A stretch of 64,000 nt of DNA from Bacteroidota bacterium (GTDB lineage: Bacteria > Bacteroidota > Bacteroidia > B-17B0 > Aurantibacillaceae), in assembly GCA_016711805.1 (NCBI GenBank), contig JADJSH010000008.1, forward strand, positions 1 through 64,000, given 5' to 3'. Of this stretch, positions 34,169 to 43,977 are shown in pieces; within the stretch, counting starts at the first letter, position 1, and the number at the start of each line of letters is the position of its first letter. The notes below the pieces were generated by a model, which saw only the letters and a program-made list of their open reading frames with translations, searched no databases and was not told where the DNA came from. The position numbers and the translations under genes were made by a program.

Positions 34169-36649
34169 TTACTTATTCTCAGGCAAGCTCAATAGATTTA
34201 CAAATAAACGGTAAGCACCAGGAATACCAGCGGGCAACTCTCTAAAGAAAACTAAACCTGTGTACACAAAATTCCCTTTGCCATATTTGCCAATAATTAA
34301 ACTACCATCGCTTGCTTTTTCATTAGGGTCTTTCATACTAAAAATAGTTTCGTATTGTTTATCAATTTCGGTGGCAAAGTAAATACCTCGTTCTTGAATC
34401 CATCCATCAAAATCTTTTTGTGTAATTTGATTTGGGAAGTTAAGTGCAGAATGTTTTTCGTTATTAAATACAACAGATGCTTTTTCGTCTGTAATCCTGT
34501 CTCTTGAAATAGTAAATGGGAAAGGACCAATATTAGCCTTTACTGGACCTATGCGATTATTCGTATTGTATTGAACAATTAAATTACCTCCATTTTTCAC
34601 GTATTCCATTAGTTTGGTATAGTGCACTTGTAATCTATCATTGGTGTTATAGGCTCTAACGCCAGACACGATAGCATTGAATTGAGATAGATTTCCATTG
34701 CTCAATAACTCATCCGTTAATACAGTTACACTATATCCAATTTGTTTTAAGCAAGCAGGTACATCATCTCCAGCACCAGGAATATAACCGATGTTAGTTC
34801 CCGTTTTCTTTAAGTCAATATTAACTAAGCCAGCTTCTGCATCGCTCAAAATAAATTGATAAGGAATGTGATCGTACTCAATTCGCTTAATGCTTTTATT
34901 ATATGCGATAGAATTTATTAAAACGGATGCTTGTAATTGTCCGTCCTTTGCATTTTTATCTGCAACAATCGTTGCTTCTATAATAGCTTCATCACCTTTG
35001 TTAGCTAATTTAAATTCAGGATTTTTAATTGTGATACTCCAACTAGTGCTGCCTTTTAATTGTAAAGTACCATTTGTATTAGCTGCATTTGCTTTAATGG
35101 TAATTGAAATTGTTTTTGGAGTGGCATCTGTAAATACAAATACCTTTTCAGGAATATTAACCGTTGCAGGTGGTAGTATTTCAAAGGGACGATAAATTTC
35201 TCCTTTTACAGGATCCGTAAATTTATAAACTAAAGGGCGTTCAATTTTTAAATTTAAATCCAAAATAGAAATATTAAAACCCACTTTAGTATTGGATTCA
35301 TTTTCTGGTCTACCAATTAAATTAGGATTAGTAACGGTATACAAACCAATATCGTGTTTTTGATTTAGCCAATATGGATTTGAAAAAGATAGTGAATTAG
35401 ATAGTTTTTCTTTACGTTTAAAAGTATACAATTCATTTGATTTTAAAGTCAACGCCGTTGTTGTATCACTATTTAAATAAGAAACACTATTTAGTTTTAC
35501 ATCGCTTTTATTACGATTTACGATTTGTGTGGTGATAGCAACATCTTGTCCTGTAATTCCAATATAATCAGAAGTCGAAGCCTCTAACCATAAACCCGAA
35601 CAAGCTAGCAATAAAGACTCTGTCTCTTTTAGTTTCTGCTTTTTCCAGTAGCGTAAATTTTCATTTGATTCATCTAATGCTTGAATTTGTTTGTAAATAG
35701 CAACTAAATCTGTAACGCTATTTTCGGGCGATTGAGGATTATATTTTTTGATGCAATCGTCTATTAATTTTTGAATTTTATCTTGTCCTTTAAATTTTGC
35801 CCAAGTAGTATTGATGCCTTCAAATAAATCCGTAGCAACACTATCACCTTTTAGTAATTTAAAATATTCGATATTGGAACCACGTTGTTTAGCAGAACCA
35901 AAGCCTTGACTTTTATGACAAGAACGACTCTCCGCAGCAATTTCGCCATAGCTTTTTCCTAATAAAGGATTAAACACACCTACATCTATTTTTAATTGAT
36001 TAGGAGCAGTGGTATTAGTTGTACCAAAATTAAAGGTGTTCCAAAAAATGCGTTTTGCTTGCCATACTTGAACAGATTTTAATTGTTCAGGAAAACGTTT
36101 TGGATCTGCAGCTGCATCAAAAGCTTCAACCGCTAACATAGCTGATGCTGTGTGATGTCCATGTCCACCTTCGCCAGTTGTAGGAAAACGACAAATAATC
36201 ACATCTGGTTTAAATCTTCTAATCGTTAAAACTACATCTGCCAAAATACTGTCTTTATTCCAAAAGGTAAAGGTTTCTTCAGGTGTTTTCGAATATCCAA
36301 AGTCGTTGGCTCTTGTAAAAAATTGCTCTGCGCCATCTATTCTTCTAGCTGCTAATAATTCTTGTGTTCTAATTAATCCTAATGGTTCACCTTGTTCTTT
36401 TCCAATTAAATTTTGTCCACCATCGCCTCGTGTTAATGATAAATATCCAGTTCTAAATTTCTTTTCATTTGCTAAATACCCTAATAACCGTGTGTTCTCG
36501 TCATCAGGATGAGCTGCCACGTATAGCACGCTTCCAACGGTATTTAATTTTTTTAAACTCTGAATGATGTCGGCAGAGTTTTGAGCGTAATGTGATATAT
36601 ATCCAAATAAAGGAAGAGCAATAAGTAAGAGTTGTTTTTTCATAATCAT
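34169..36649 (-). CDS. Secreted PIG-L family deacetylase (826 aa)
   Basis: After a signal peptide (MKKQLLLIALPLFGYISHYAQ) comes the PIG-L/LmbE zinc deacetylase domain: VLYVAAHPDDENTRLLGYL (AHPDDE at about residues 46-51) with the second zinc motif GEGGHGHHTASAMLA near 165. The remaining 500 residues contain Ig-like segments and a C-terminal part resembling a ThuA/GATase-like fold (SGVRAYNTNDRLQVHYTKLMEYVKNGG). It probably removes N-acetyl groups from a sugar outside the cytoplasm. The start may be two codons further in (MKKQ at 36643). First gene of an operon with the small membrane protein and the symporter. Confidence 0.87.
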   Translation of the reverse strand: MIMKKQLLLIALPLFGYISHYAQNSADIIQSLKKLNTVGSVLYVAAHPDDENTRLLGYLANEKKFRTGYLSLTRGDGGQNLIGKEQGEPLGLIRTQELLAARRIDGAEQFFTRANDFGYSKTPEETFTFWNKDSILADVVLTIRRFKPDVIICRFPTTGEGGHGHHTASAMLAVEAFDAAADPKRFPEQLKSVQVWQAKRIFWNTFNFGTTNTTAPNQLKIDVGVFNPLLGKSYGEIAAESRSCHKSQGFGSAKQRGSNIEYFKLLKGDSVATDLFEGINTTWAKFKGQDKIQKLIDDCIKKYNPQSPENSVTDLVAIYKQIQALDESNENLRYWKKQKLKETESLLLACSGLWLEASTSDYIGITGQDVAITTQIVNRNKSDVKLNSVSYLNSDTTTALTLKSNELYTFKRKEKLSNSLSFSNPYWLNQKHDIGLYTVTNPNLIGRPENESNTKVGFNISILDLNLKIERPLVYKFTDPVKGEIYRPFEILPPATVNIPEKVFVFTDATPKTISITIKANAANTNGTLQLKGSTSWSITIKNPEFKLANKGDEAIIEATIVADKNAKDGQLQASVLINSIAYNKSIKRIEYDHIPYQFILSDAEAGLVNIDLKKTGTNIGYIPGAGDDVPACLKQIGYSVTVLTDELLSNGNLSQFNAIVSGVRAYNTNDRLQVHYTKLMEYVKNGGNLIVQYNTNNRIGPVKANIGPFPFTISRDRITDEKASVVFNNEKHSALNFPNQITQKDFDGWIQERGIYFATEIDKQYETIFSMKDPNEKASDGSLIIGKYGKGNFVYTGLVFFRELPAGIPGAYRLFVNLLSLPENK

Positions 36650-36740
36650 TAATACAAGATTTTGAAGATAAGAATTTATGTGTCAATTAAAATAATTATC
36701 AATTGTTAATTTGAATCTTTATTAAAGACAAATTAAATCC

Positions 36741-36748
36741 TATTTTTG
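36741..36748 (+). promoter_or_regulatory. -7 promoter box (TATTTTTG) for meaB
   Basis: TATTTTTG matches TAnnTTTG and ends 10 bases before the meaB ATG, so the leader would be very short. The -33 TTTG at 36710 is 27 bases away, longer than usual. Confidence 0.4.
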
Positions 36749-36758
36749 TTTTGTATTA

Positions 36759-37739
36759 ATGAGGAAAGAATTCAACATAAATGAAATGACCGATGGTATA
36801 TTATCATCTAACATTTCCTATGTTAGTAAAGCAATTACATTAGTTGAATCTACTAAGCATGAGCATCAAGAACAAGCTCAGCAAATCATTAATTCGATTA
36901 TCAAACACAGTGGTAATTCATTTCGTTTAGGAATTACGGGTGTACCAGGAGTAGGGAAGAGTACTTTTATTGAAAGCTTTGGTTTAGAAGTGATTAATCG
37001 CGGACATAAATTGGCTGTATTAGCCATTGATCCGAGTAGTCAATTAAGCAAGGGAAGTATTTTAGGAGATAAAACACGCATGGAGCAATTATCTGTTCAT
37101 CCTAAAGTCTTTATTCGTCCTTCGCCAAGTTCAGGTAGTTTAGGAGGCGTAGCTCGTAAAACCAAAGAAAGCATCATCATTTGTGAAGCAGCAGGATACG
37201 ATTATATATTTATAGAGACTGTTGGAGTAGGGCAGAGTGAAACAGCCGTTCATCAGTTAACAGATTTCTTTCTATTATTGATGTTAGCTGGTGCTGGTGA
37301 TGAATTGCAGGGAATTAAGCGCGGTATTATGGAAATGGCGGATGGTATGGTAATTACCAAAGCTGATGGAACGAATACTGATAAAGCTAAAATGGCTCGA
37401 GGCGAATACGCTCGTGCATTACATTTATTTCCACCAACCGAAAGTAATTGGATTCCAGAAGTGTTAACTTGCTCGAGTACCGAAAATAAAGGTATTAAAG
37501 AAGTGTACGATATGATTGATAAATACAAACGTCATACAATCACTAATCATTTTTTTGAGACTAAACGTGCCAACCAAACTAAACAGTGGTTACACCAAAC
37601 CATTAATGATACCTTGATTGAACGCTTTTATGCAAATCCAATTATTAAAGAAGAGATTTTAAAAATTGAAAAACAGTTAGAACAAAATCAAATAAATCCA
37701 TATCAAGCTGCCATGGATTTGTTTAATAAGATTAATTAG
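36759..37739 (+). CDS. meaB: Methylmalonyl-CoA mutase-associated GTPase MeaB (ArgK family)
   Basis: G3E-type P-loop GTPase that loads and protects adenosylcobalamin-dependent methylmalonyl-CoA mutase. Walker A GITGVPGVGKSTFIESFG (about residues 64-81), AIDPSSQLSKGSILGDKTRM, switch/Walker B YIFIETVGVGQSE, and the base-specificity motif VITKADGTN are present. The 326 residues are typical. The mutase genes are not in the window. The following glycosyltransferase starts 3 bases after its stop. Confidence 0.93.
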   Translation: MRKEFNINEMTDGILSSNISYVSKAITLVESTKHEHQEQAQQIINSIIKHSGNSFRLGITGVPGVGKSTFIESFGLEVINRGHKLAVLAIDPSSQLSKGSILGDKTRMEQLSVHPKVFIRPSPSSGSLGGVARKTKESIIICEAAGYDYIFIETVGVGQSETAVHQLTDFFLLLMLAGAGDELQGIKRGIMEMADGMVITKADGTNTDKAKMARGEYARALHLFPPTESNWIPEVLTCSSTENKGIKEVYDMIDKYKRHTITNHFFETKRANQTKQWLHQTINDTLIERFYANPIIKEEILKIEKQLEQNQINPYQAAMDLFNKIN

Positions 37740-37742
37740 ACC

Positions 37743-38864
37743 TTGCAAAAAAAAAGAATCATAGTTTCCGTTATTAATGATTTGGTAACCGACCAAAGAG
37801 TAGCTCGTACTTGTTCTGTTTTATTTGAACTCAACTATAAAGTGTTATTAGTTGGTCGTCAACAAAAAACATCAAAGCCTTTAGAGAAAAGAGATTACGA
37901 TTGCAAACGTATGAAGTTGTTATTTGAGCAAGGACCGCAGTTTTATCTTTTCTTTAATATTCGTTTATTTTTTGTGTTACTATTTACGAAAGCAGATGCT
38001 TTATTGGCAAATGATTTAGATACGTTACTCCCCAACTATTTAGTATCTAAATTAAAAGGGATCCCATTGATTTATGATAGTCACGAAATTTTTTGTGAAG
38101 TGCCAGAGTTACAAAACAATCCCAACAAAAAACGTATTTGGGAAAAACTAGAATCATGGATTGTTCCTAAATTAAAATATTGCATTACAGTTAATCAAAG
38201 TATTGCTAATTACTTTACAGATAAATATAAAGTGCCGTTTATTTTTGCGAGAAATATCCCTAACTATACTAAGATTCAAAATCTAAAATCTCGCTCTGAT
38301 TTGAATTTACCACTTGGGAAAAAAATAGTTATACTTCAAGGAGCAGGAATAAATGTGCAACGTGGCGCCGAAGAATTAGTAGAGGCTTTTCAGTATTTAG
38401 ATGATAGTTATTTACTCTTAATTATTGGAAGCGGCGATGTGATTCATCAATTAAAGGAGAATACCATAAAATATCAACTGCAAAATAAAGTTAAATTTAT
38501 TGATAAGATTCCTGCTTCCGAATTAAGGCATTATACTTCTAACTCAAATCTGGGAGTCACGATTGATAAGGATTCTAACATGAATTACCATTTTTCCTTA
38601 CCAAATAAAGTGTTTGATTATATGCATGCAGGTATCCCCATTTTGGCAACCAAGCTTCCTGAAATTGAAAATCTGATTTCTAAATATCATATTGGCACAT
38701 TTATTGAAAATCATGAGCCAAAACACATTGCTCAACAGATCAGCAGTTTTTTAAATAGCAACGAGTATTTAGAATATAAAAGTAACACCGTTATTGCTGC
38801 TATCGAAAACAACTGGCAAACTGAAAAGCAAAAATTAGTAAAACTCTTCAATGAAATTTCATAA
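37743..38864 (+). CDS. Family 4-like glycosyltransferase (373 aa)
   Basis: GT-B fold enzyme. The N-terminal part opens with IIVSVINDLVTDQRVARTCSVL, contains ADALLANDLDTLLPNYLVSKL and the acceptor-side motif YDSHEIFCEVPELQ. The C-terminal donor domain shows ILQGAGINVQRGAEELVEAF, LIIGSGDVIHQL and the family 4-like EX7E region around HAGIPILATKLPEIENLI. The start codon is TTG at 37743, three bases after meaB. It probably adds a sugar in surface polysaccharide or lipid synthesis; donor and acceptor are unknown. Confidence 0.85.
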   Translation: MQKKRIIVSVINDLVTDQRVARTCSVLFELNYKVLLVGRQQKTSKPLEKRDYDCKRMKLLFEQGPQFYLFFNIRLFFVLLFTKADALLANDLDTLLPNYLVSKLKGIPLIYDSHEIFCEVPELQNNPNKKRIWEKLESWIVPKLKYCITVNQSIANYFTDKYKVPFIFARNIPNYTKIQNLKSRSDLNLPLGKKIVILQGAGINVQRGAEELVEAFQYLDDSYLLLIIGSGDVIHQLKENTIKYQLQNKVKFIDKIPASELRHYTSNSNLGVTIDKDSNMNYHFSLPNKVFDYMHAGIPILATKLPEIENLISKYHIGTFIENHEPKHIAQQISSFLNSNEYLEYKSNTVIAAIENNWQTEKQKLVKLFNEIS

Positions 38865-39330
38865 ATACATATTTGTTAGTTTTATTTTAATTTCTTCTAT
38901 AGCTTTTTCCCAACCTACGTTTACAAATATTGACACTCTTTTTACTAGGAATTTTAAAACAGTTAGTTTAAAGGATTCAACTCTTTATTTAAAGATCTTA
39001 AATCAATCAGCTATCTTTAAGGGTAAAACGGCTAAATACAAATCAGATTCATTATTAATATTAAAACCTTTTACAGATGCTTATTCTGATTTGATCGAAT
39101 CTTTAACAGAAATGACGTTAAGCCCAGATTTTACGGTTGAATATTATAATTACGAATGTTTAAATAGTAAATTAATACTCGGTAATGCCGAAGGTAAAAC
39201 ACCAATTCATGTGAATCTGATTATCAATAATTCCTTTACGGTGAAAATGTTATTTTGGGTAACTGCGAATAAAGGGAAGTACTCTATTGAAACACCTATG
39301 ATTCCAATATTTGTAGAAAGTAAAGAGTAG
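38851..39330 (+). CDS. Secreted hypothetical protein (159 aa)
   Basis: A signal peptide (MKFHKYIFVSFILISSIAFS then Q) precedes about 139 residues of mixed helix and strand (FTNIDTLFTRNFKTVSLKDSTLYLKI, later EYYNYECLNSKLILGNAEG). One Cys, no metal motif. The ATG lies 14 bases inside the end of the glycosyltransferase gene, so they are translationally coupled. The family is not recognised with certainty; many Bacteroidota carry small periplasmic proteins like it. Confidence 0.7.
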   Translation: MKFHKYIFVSFILISSIAFSQPTFTNIDTLFTRNFKTVSLKDSTLYLKILNQSAIFKGKTAKYKSDSLLILKPFTDAYSDLIESLTEMTLSPDFTVEYYNYECLNSKLILGNAEGKTPIHVNLIINNSFTVKMLFWVTANKGKYSIETPMIPIFVESKE

Positions 39331-39368
39331 ATTAATTGCTTAAATATAATATTCTTTATATTTAAACT

Positions 39369-39917
39369 GTGAAACGAAAAATTCATAGAGCTTATCGTAA
39401 ATCAAAATACGTGGTTTATAAACAAACTATTTTAAATCCATCTGATCACATTTGGACTTTTGTAGGTGCCTTTATCGGGATTGCAGCTTTAGGATATTTA
39501 CAAGGCACTCAGTTCGGGCAGGGAGATAATATCTTATTAATCGGTTCGTTTGGTGCTACTGCTGTTTTAATTTTTGGCGCTACAAATAGTCCTTTAGCGC
39601 AACCTCGTAATTTAATTTTAGGACATTTAATTAGCGCTTTTATTGGCGTATTAATTCATAAACTAATTCCCAATCAATTGTGGCTGTCATCAGCCTTAGC
39701 TGTTTCTTTATCAATAGTAGCAATGCAAATTACCAAAACTATGCATCCTCCTGGAGGGGCAACAGCCTTGATTGCAAACATTGGTTCCGAAAAAATAAAA
39801 GCCTTAGGATTTTATTATATATTGTCTCCTGTTTTATCGGGTGTACTGATATTGTTTACGGTAGCCGTTATCATTAACAATATTCCTAAGAATAGAAGCT
39901 ATCCTTATAAGAAATAA
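39369..39917 (+). CDS. HPP family membrane protein (182 aa)
   Basis: The start is GTG at 39369. Four or five membrane helices (WTFVGAFIGIAALGYL, LLIGSFGATAVLIFG, ILGHLISAFIGVLI, YYILSPVLSGVLILFTVAVII) surround the diagnostic MHPPGGATALIA motif. A basic head (KRKIHRAYRKSKYVVYK) lies on the inside. HPP proteins have been linked to nitrite transport in plastids; the bacterial role is unproven. It converges on the ABC exporter gene, whose stop lies two bases away. Confidence 0.85.
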   Translation: MKRKIHRAYRKSKYVVYKQTILNPSDHIWTFVGAFIGIAALGYLQGTQFGQGDNILLIGSFGATAVLIFGATNSPLAQPRNLILGHLISAFIGVLIHKLIPNQLWLSSALAVSLSIVAMQITKTMHPPGGATALIANIGSEKIKALGFYYILSPVLSGVLILFTVAVIINNIPKNRSYPYKK

Positions 39918-39919
39918 AA

Positions 39920-41668
39920 TTACTTCCTTTCACCAATTTGTTGTCTCCACATGGCATAGTACAAGCCTTTTTCATTTAATAAATCTGCGTGTTTACCTTG
40001 CTCAATAATTTTACCTTGTTCCAATACAAATATTTTATCGGCGTGCATAATGGTTGATAAACGATGTGCAATTAAAACGGTAATTTGGTCTTTCTTTGAA
40101 GAAATATTTCTAATGGTTTGCGTAATTTCTTCTTCAGTAATCGAATCTAAAGCAGAAGTAGCTTCATCAAATATTAATAAACGAGGATCACGTAATAACG
40201 CTCTAGCAATTGATAAACGTTGTTTCTCTCCACCTGATACTTTAATACCACCTTCGCCAATAGTTGTATTTAAACCATTTTCGGCACGTTTCAGTAAATT
40301 TTGGCAGGCTGCTTTTTGTAACACGTCATTTATCTCTTCGTCCGTAGCGGTTGGTTTTACGAACAATAAATTATCTTTAATTGTGCCGCTAAATAACTGA
40401 GCATCTTGAGTTACAAATCCTAATTGTTGTCTTAATTCCGTTAAGTCAATTTCTTTGGCATTTTTCTCATTGTAAAAAATATCACCTTCGTTTGGATTAT
40501 ATAAACCTACTAACATTTTAACTAAGGTTGTTTTTCCGCTTCCTGATGGACCAACAAAAGCAATCGTTTCTCCAGCATTGGCTTGAAACGAAATATCTTT
40601 TACTGCGTAAGAATTTGCAGTTTGATGTTTGAACGTAATATTAGAAAAACGTAAATTGTTAATGGCTCCAATTGTTTTAGGACTTTCAGGTTTCGCTTCA
40701 CTTTTTGATTCCATTAATTTACTAAAGTTATCCATCGACGCTTTAGTTTCGTTATAGGTTGCTATAACATTTCCGAGCTCCTGTAAAGGATTAAATAAAA
40801 AGAAAGAGAAAAACATTAAGGTTATTAAATCACCAGGCTTAATGATGTCATGAAACAAAAATAGATATAATGCAAACACTAAACTGGTTCTCATAAAGTG
40901 AACAGTAGTGCCTTGAATAAAACTTAAAGAACGAATAAAACGAACCTTTTTCAATTCTAATCCTAAGATTTTAATGGTAGTTGTATTTAAACGATTAACC
41001 TCTTGTTCAGTCAATCCTAAGCTTTTTACCAACTCAATATTTCTTAAGGATTCTGTAGTCGCACCTGCTAATGCAGTGGTTTCTCCTAGTATTTCTTTTG
41101 ATACCTTTTTGATTTTTTTACCTAAGAAAGAACTAATAAAAGCGATGACAGGAACAGTTGCCAAAAATATTGGTCCCAATAACCAATGGATATTTACGGC
41201 ATAAATAACAACAAAAGTAACTCCTACCAATGACTGAAAAATCATGGAAATTGAAAATGTAATGAACTTCTCACAATCGCTTTTTACTTTTTGTAATTTA
41301 CCTAATGTTTCACCACTTCTTTGATCTTCAAAATCTTGATATGGCAATTGAAGTGCTTTTTGGATGCCATCTGTATACATTTGAGCTCCAACTCGTTGTA
41401 TTATAATATTTGTAAAATAGTCTTGAAAATTTTTAGCAATTCTCGACATCATAGCAGCGCCTAACGACAATGCTAACCAGCCAATTACAGCCTTGGTGAA
41501 ATTTGCATAATTATGATCAAAGTTTGCTAATCCTACACCGCATTCGTTCATTAATTTACCAGTGATGATGGAGTCGCAAAGAGAGAAGCATTGATTGATA
41601 GCAGCTAAAAATAGCGCTAAAAAAAGCAATGGTTTGTGAGTTTTTATGCAGGTATATAGAATTTTCAT
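39920..41668 (-). CDS. ABC exporter, fused membrane and ATPase domains (582 aa)
   Basis: A type IV ABC half-transporter: six N-terminal membrane helices (residues about 15-310) and an ATPase domain with Walker A FVGPSGSGKTTLVKML, Q-loop LGFVTQDAQLF, signature VSGGEKQRLSIARAL, Walker B RLLIFDEATSALD, and the H-loop LIAHRLSTI. It resembles lipid A/multidrug exporters such as MsbA; it would act as a homodimer in the inner membrane. The substrate cannot be told. It is a single gene with no obvious partner. Confidence 0.9.
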   Translation of the reverse strand: MKILYTCIKTHKPLLFLALFLAAINQCFSLCDSIITGKLMNECGVGLANFDHNYANFTKAVIGWLALSLGAAMMSRIAKNFQDYFTNIIIQRVGAQMYTDGIQKALQLPYQDFEDQRSGETLGKLQKVKSDCEKFITFSISMIFQSLVGVTFVVIYAVNIHWLLGPIFLATVPVIAFISSFLGKKIKKVSKEILGETTALAGATTESLRNIELVKSLGLTEQEVNRLNTTTIKILGLELKKVRFIRSLSFIQGTTVHFMRTSLVFALYLFLFHDIIKPGDLITLMFFSFFLFNPLQELGNVIATYNETKASMDNFSKLMESKSEAKPESPKTIGAINNLRFSNITFKHQTANSYAVKDISFQANAGETIAFVGPSGSGKTTLVKMLVGLYNPNEGDIFYNEKNAKEIDLTELRQQLGFVTQDAQLFSGTIKDNLLFVKPTATDEEINDVLQKAACQNLLKRAENGLNTTIGEGGIKVSGGEKQRLSIARALLRDPRLLIFDEATSALDSITEEEITQTIRNISSKKDQITVLIAHRLSTIMHADKIFVLEQGKIIEQGKHADLLNEKGLYYAMWRQQIGERK

Positions 41669-41801
41669 GAATATTGTCTTTAAAAAAGAAACGTAAAATT
41701 ACGACTAATGTTTTTATCTCATCAATTAATAATGGATAGTGGATAACTATTTAAGATTGATTAACGTTGAACTAAAACAAGCTATAATTTAGCCCTATGA
41801 A

Positions 41802-41849
41802 ATAACCATATTGCCATCTACACAAATGCGTATAGAAAAATATGGTTAT
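41802..41849. promoter_or_regulatory. Inverted repeat upstream of the NlpC/P60 gene
   Basis: ATAACCATATT (41802-41812) and AATATGGTTAT (41839-41849) are perfect 11-base arms with a 26-base gap, 34 bases before the start codon. It could be an operator or a leader hairpin. Confidence 0.4.
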
Positions 41850-41883
41850 ACCATACGCCCATTGAAAATAATAAAAATTACGT

Positions 41884-42657
41884 ATGAATTTTGGTATATG
41901 TTCTCTTAGTGTTATTCCATGTAGGAAAGAACCATCTAGCACCAGCGAAATGGTAACGCAATTATTATTTGGCGAAACCTACACCATAATTGAAGACAGA
42001 GAAGATTGGATTCAAATTACTACCAATTACGATAATTACCCTTGTTGGATTAGCGCCAAACAACATAATCGTATCACAACAGCCGATTATAAATCTCTAG
42101 CTAATAATACCTTAAGTTCAGAGTTAGTTCAGGTAATTAGCAATGCCAGTAATAATTCTGTTTTCCCAATAACGGTAGGTGCAAGTTTGCCTAATTTTAA
42201 AAATGGAAAGGTAAAGGTTGGCGACTCTGAATATTTATTTGAGGGACAAACATCGGATATTCAATTAAAAAAGACAGTTAAAGATTTAAAGGATACGGCT
42301 TATTTATTTTTAAATGCTCCTTATTTGTGGGGTGGCAGAAGTCCTTTTGGTATTGACTGTTCTGGATTTACACAATTGGTTTATAAATTAAATGGTTATC
42401 AATTACCACGAGATGCTAGTCAGCAAGTAGAAATTGGAACACCTTTGAGTTTCGTAGAAGAAGCTGAAGCAGGCGATTTAGCTTTTTTTGATAACGAAGA
42501 AGGAAATATCGTACATGTCGGTATGGTATTAGAAAACCAACAAATCATTCACGCTAGTGGAAGTGTTCGTATTGATAAGTTTGATCATTATGGCATATTT
42601 CACTCCAATAATAAAAAATACTCACACATGCTACGTGTGATTAAAAAAGTCATTTAA
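41884..42657 (+). CDS. NlpC/P60 family cysteine peptidase (C40) with SH3 domain (257 aa)
   Basis: A peptidoglycan stem-peptide hydrolase. N-terminal SH3b-like part (residues 1-70: ICSLSVIPCRKEPSSTSEMVTQLLFGETYTI and WIQI), a second SH3-like segment to about 120, then the catalytic domain: Cys in FGIDCSGFTQLVYKL (about residue 159), His in IVHVGMVLEN, and a third polar residue in IIHASGS. There is no signal peptide, so it may act in the cytoplasm on recycled peptides, as for YkfC-like enzymes. Confidence 0.88.
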   Translation: MNFGICSLSVIPCRKEPSSTSEMVTQLLFGETYTIIEDREDWIQITTNYDNYPCWISAKQHNRITTADYKSLANNTLSSELVQVISNASNNSVFPITVGASLPNFKNGKVKVGDSEYLFEGQTSDIQLKKTVKDLKDTAYLFLNAPYLWGGRSPFGIDCSGFTQLVYKLNGYQLPRDASQQVEIGTPLSFVEEAEAGDLAFFDNEEGNIVHVGMVLENQQIIHASGSVRIDKFDHYGIFHSNNKKYSHMLRVIKKVI

Positions 42658-42713
42658 TTTTATTAATTTTGAACCCTCTATAATTTTCAACACCTCTAAA
42701 ATCACAAACTATT

Positions 42714-43973
42714 ATGAAAGATATATTCGCAAAAATTGAAAAGAACATGGGACCTATCGGAGAGCATTCAAAAGCATCTCACGGTTATTTTACATTTCCA
42801 AAATTAGAAGGAGAAGTATCTCCTCACATGGGTTTTAGAGGTAAGAAATTATTAAACTGGAGTTTAAATAATTACTTAGGTTTAGCTAATCACCCAGAAG
42901 TGAGACAAGCGGATACTGAAGGAGCTACAAAATTTGGTTTAGCGTTACCAATGGGGGCTCGTATGATGAGTGGAAACTCTGACTTACATGAGCAATTAGA
43001 GCAAGGTTTATCTAAATTATCAAAAAAAGAAGATACTATCTTGTGTAATTTTGGTTACCAAGCAATGGTTTCTGCTATTGATGCTTTGGTTGATAGACAT
43101 GATGTGATTGTTTACGATGCAGAATCTCATGCTTGTATTTTAGATGGTGTGCGTTTGCACATGGGAAAACGTTTTGTGTTTAAACATAACGATATTGAAG
43201 ATTGCGAAAAACAATTAATCCGTGCACAACGTTTAGCAGATCAAACAGGCGGTGGTATTTTAGTGATTACTGAAGGAGTGTTTGGTATGCGTGGTGATCA
43301 AGGAAAATTAAAGGAGATTGTTGAATTAAAGAAAAAATTCACTTTCCGTTTATTTGTGGATGATGCTCACGGTGTTGGTACATTAGGGCCAAACGGTGGT
43401 GGAACAGGTGAACAACAAGGTTGCCAAGATGGTATTGATATTTATTTTGGAACGTTCGCTAAATCATTTGCTTTAATTGGAGGTTATATTAGTTCTACAA
43501 AACAAGTAGTAACGTATTTACGTTACAATATGCGTTCTCAAATTTTCGCTAAATCATTGCCAATGCCTTTGGTTTATGGTTTATTAAAACGTTTAGAGTT
43601 AATTAATAAACATCCAGAATACCGCACAAAATTATGGGATATCGCTGGCGAACTACAAAAAGGATTAGTAGATGCAGGTTTTAACATTGGTGTTACTAAT
43701 ACACCAGTTACGCCAGTTTATATGAATGGATCAATACCAGAAGCAACAAATATGGTAATTGACTTACGTGAAAATTTTGGCATCTTCTGTTCAATGGTTG
43801 TTTATCCGGTAATTCCTAAAGGAATGATTATTTTACGTTTAATTCCAACAGCTATGCATACATCAGAAGATGTAAGATATACGATTGAATGTTTTTCTAA
43901 AATTAAAGATAAGTTATATGGTGGTCAGTATGTAGCTGACGAAATCAGAGAAGGTTTTTCTCAAGCATTATAA
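42714..43973 (+). CDS. Alpha-oxoamine synthase family PLP enzyme (419 aa)
   Basis: Fold-type I PLP enzyme of the KBL/SPT/BioF group, which join an amino acid to an acyl-CoA. LNWSLNNYLGLANHPEV, then YDAESHACILDGVRLHMG with the His that stacks on PLP, FVDDAHGVGTLGPNGGG, and the PLP Lys in YFGTFAKSFALIGGYIS. The head MGPIGEHSKASHGYFTFP is characteristic of a Bacteroidota subgroup of about 420 residues. Serine palmitoyltransferase or the cysteate version for sulfonolipids are both possible; BioF is less likely as no biotin genes are near. Confidence 0.85.
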   Translation: MKDIFAKIEKNMGPIGEHSKASHGYFTFPKLEGEVSPHMGFRGKKLLNWSLNNYLGLANHPEVRQADTEGATKFGLALPMGARMMSGNSDLHEQLEQGLSKLSKKEDTILCNFGYQAMVSAIDALVDRHDVIVYDAESHACILDGVRLHMGKRFVFKHNDIEDCEKQLIRAQRLADQTGGGILVITEGVFGMRGDQGKLKEIVELKKKFTFRLFVDDAHGVGTLGPNGGGTGEQQGCQDGIDIYFGTFAKSFALIGGYISSTKQVVTYLRYNMRSQIFAKSLPMPLVYGLLKRLELINKHPEYRTKLWDIAGELQKGLVDAGFNIGVTNTPVTPVYMNGSIPEATNMVIDLRENFGIFCSMVVYPVIPKGMIILRLIPTAMHTSEDVRYTIECFSKIKDKLYGGQYVADEIREGFSQAL

Positions 43974-43977
43974 TTTG

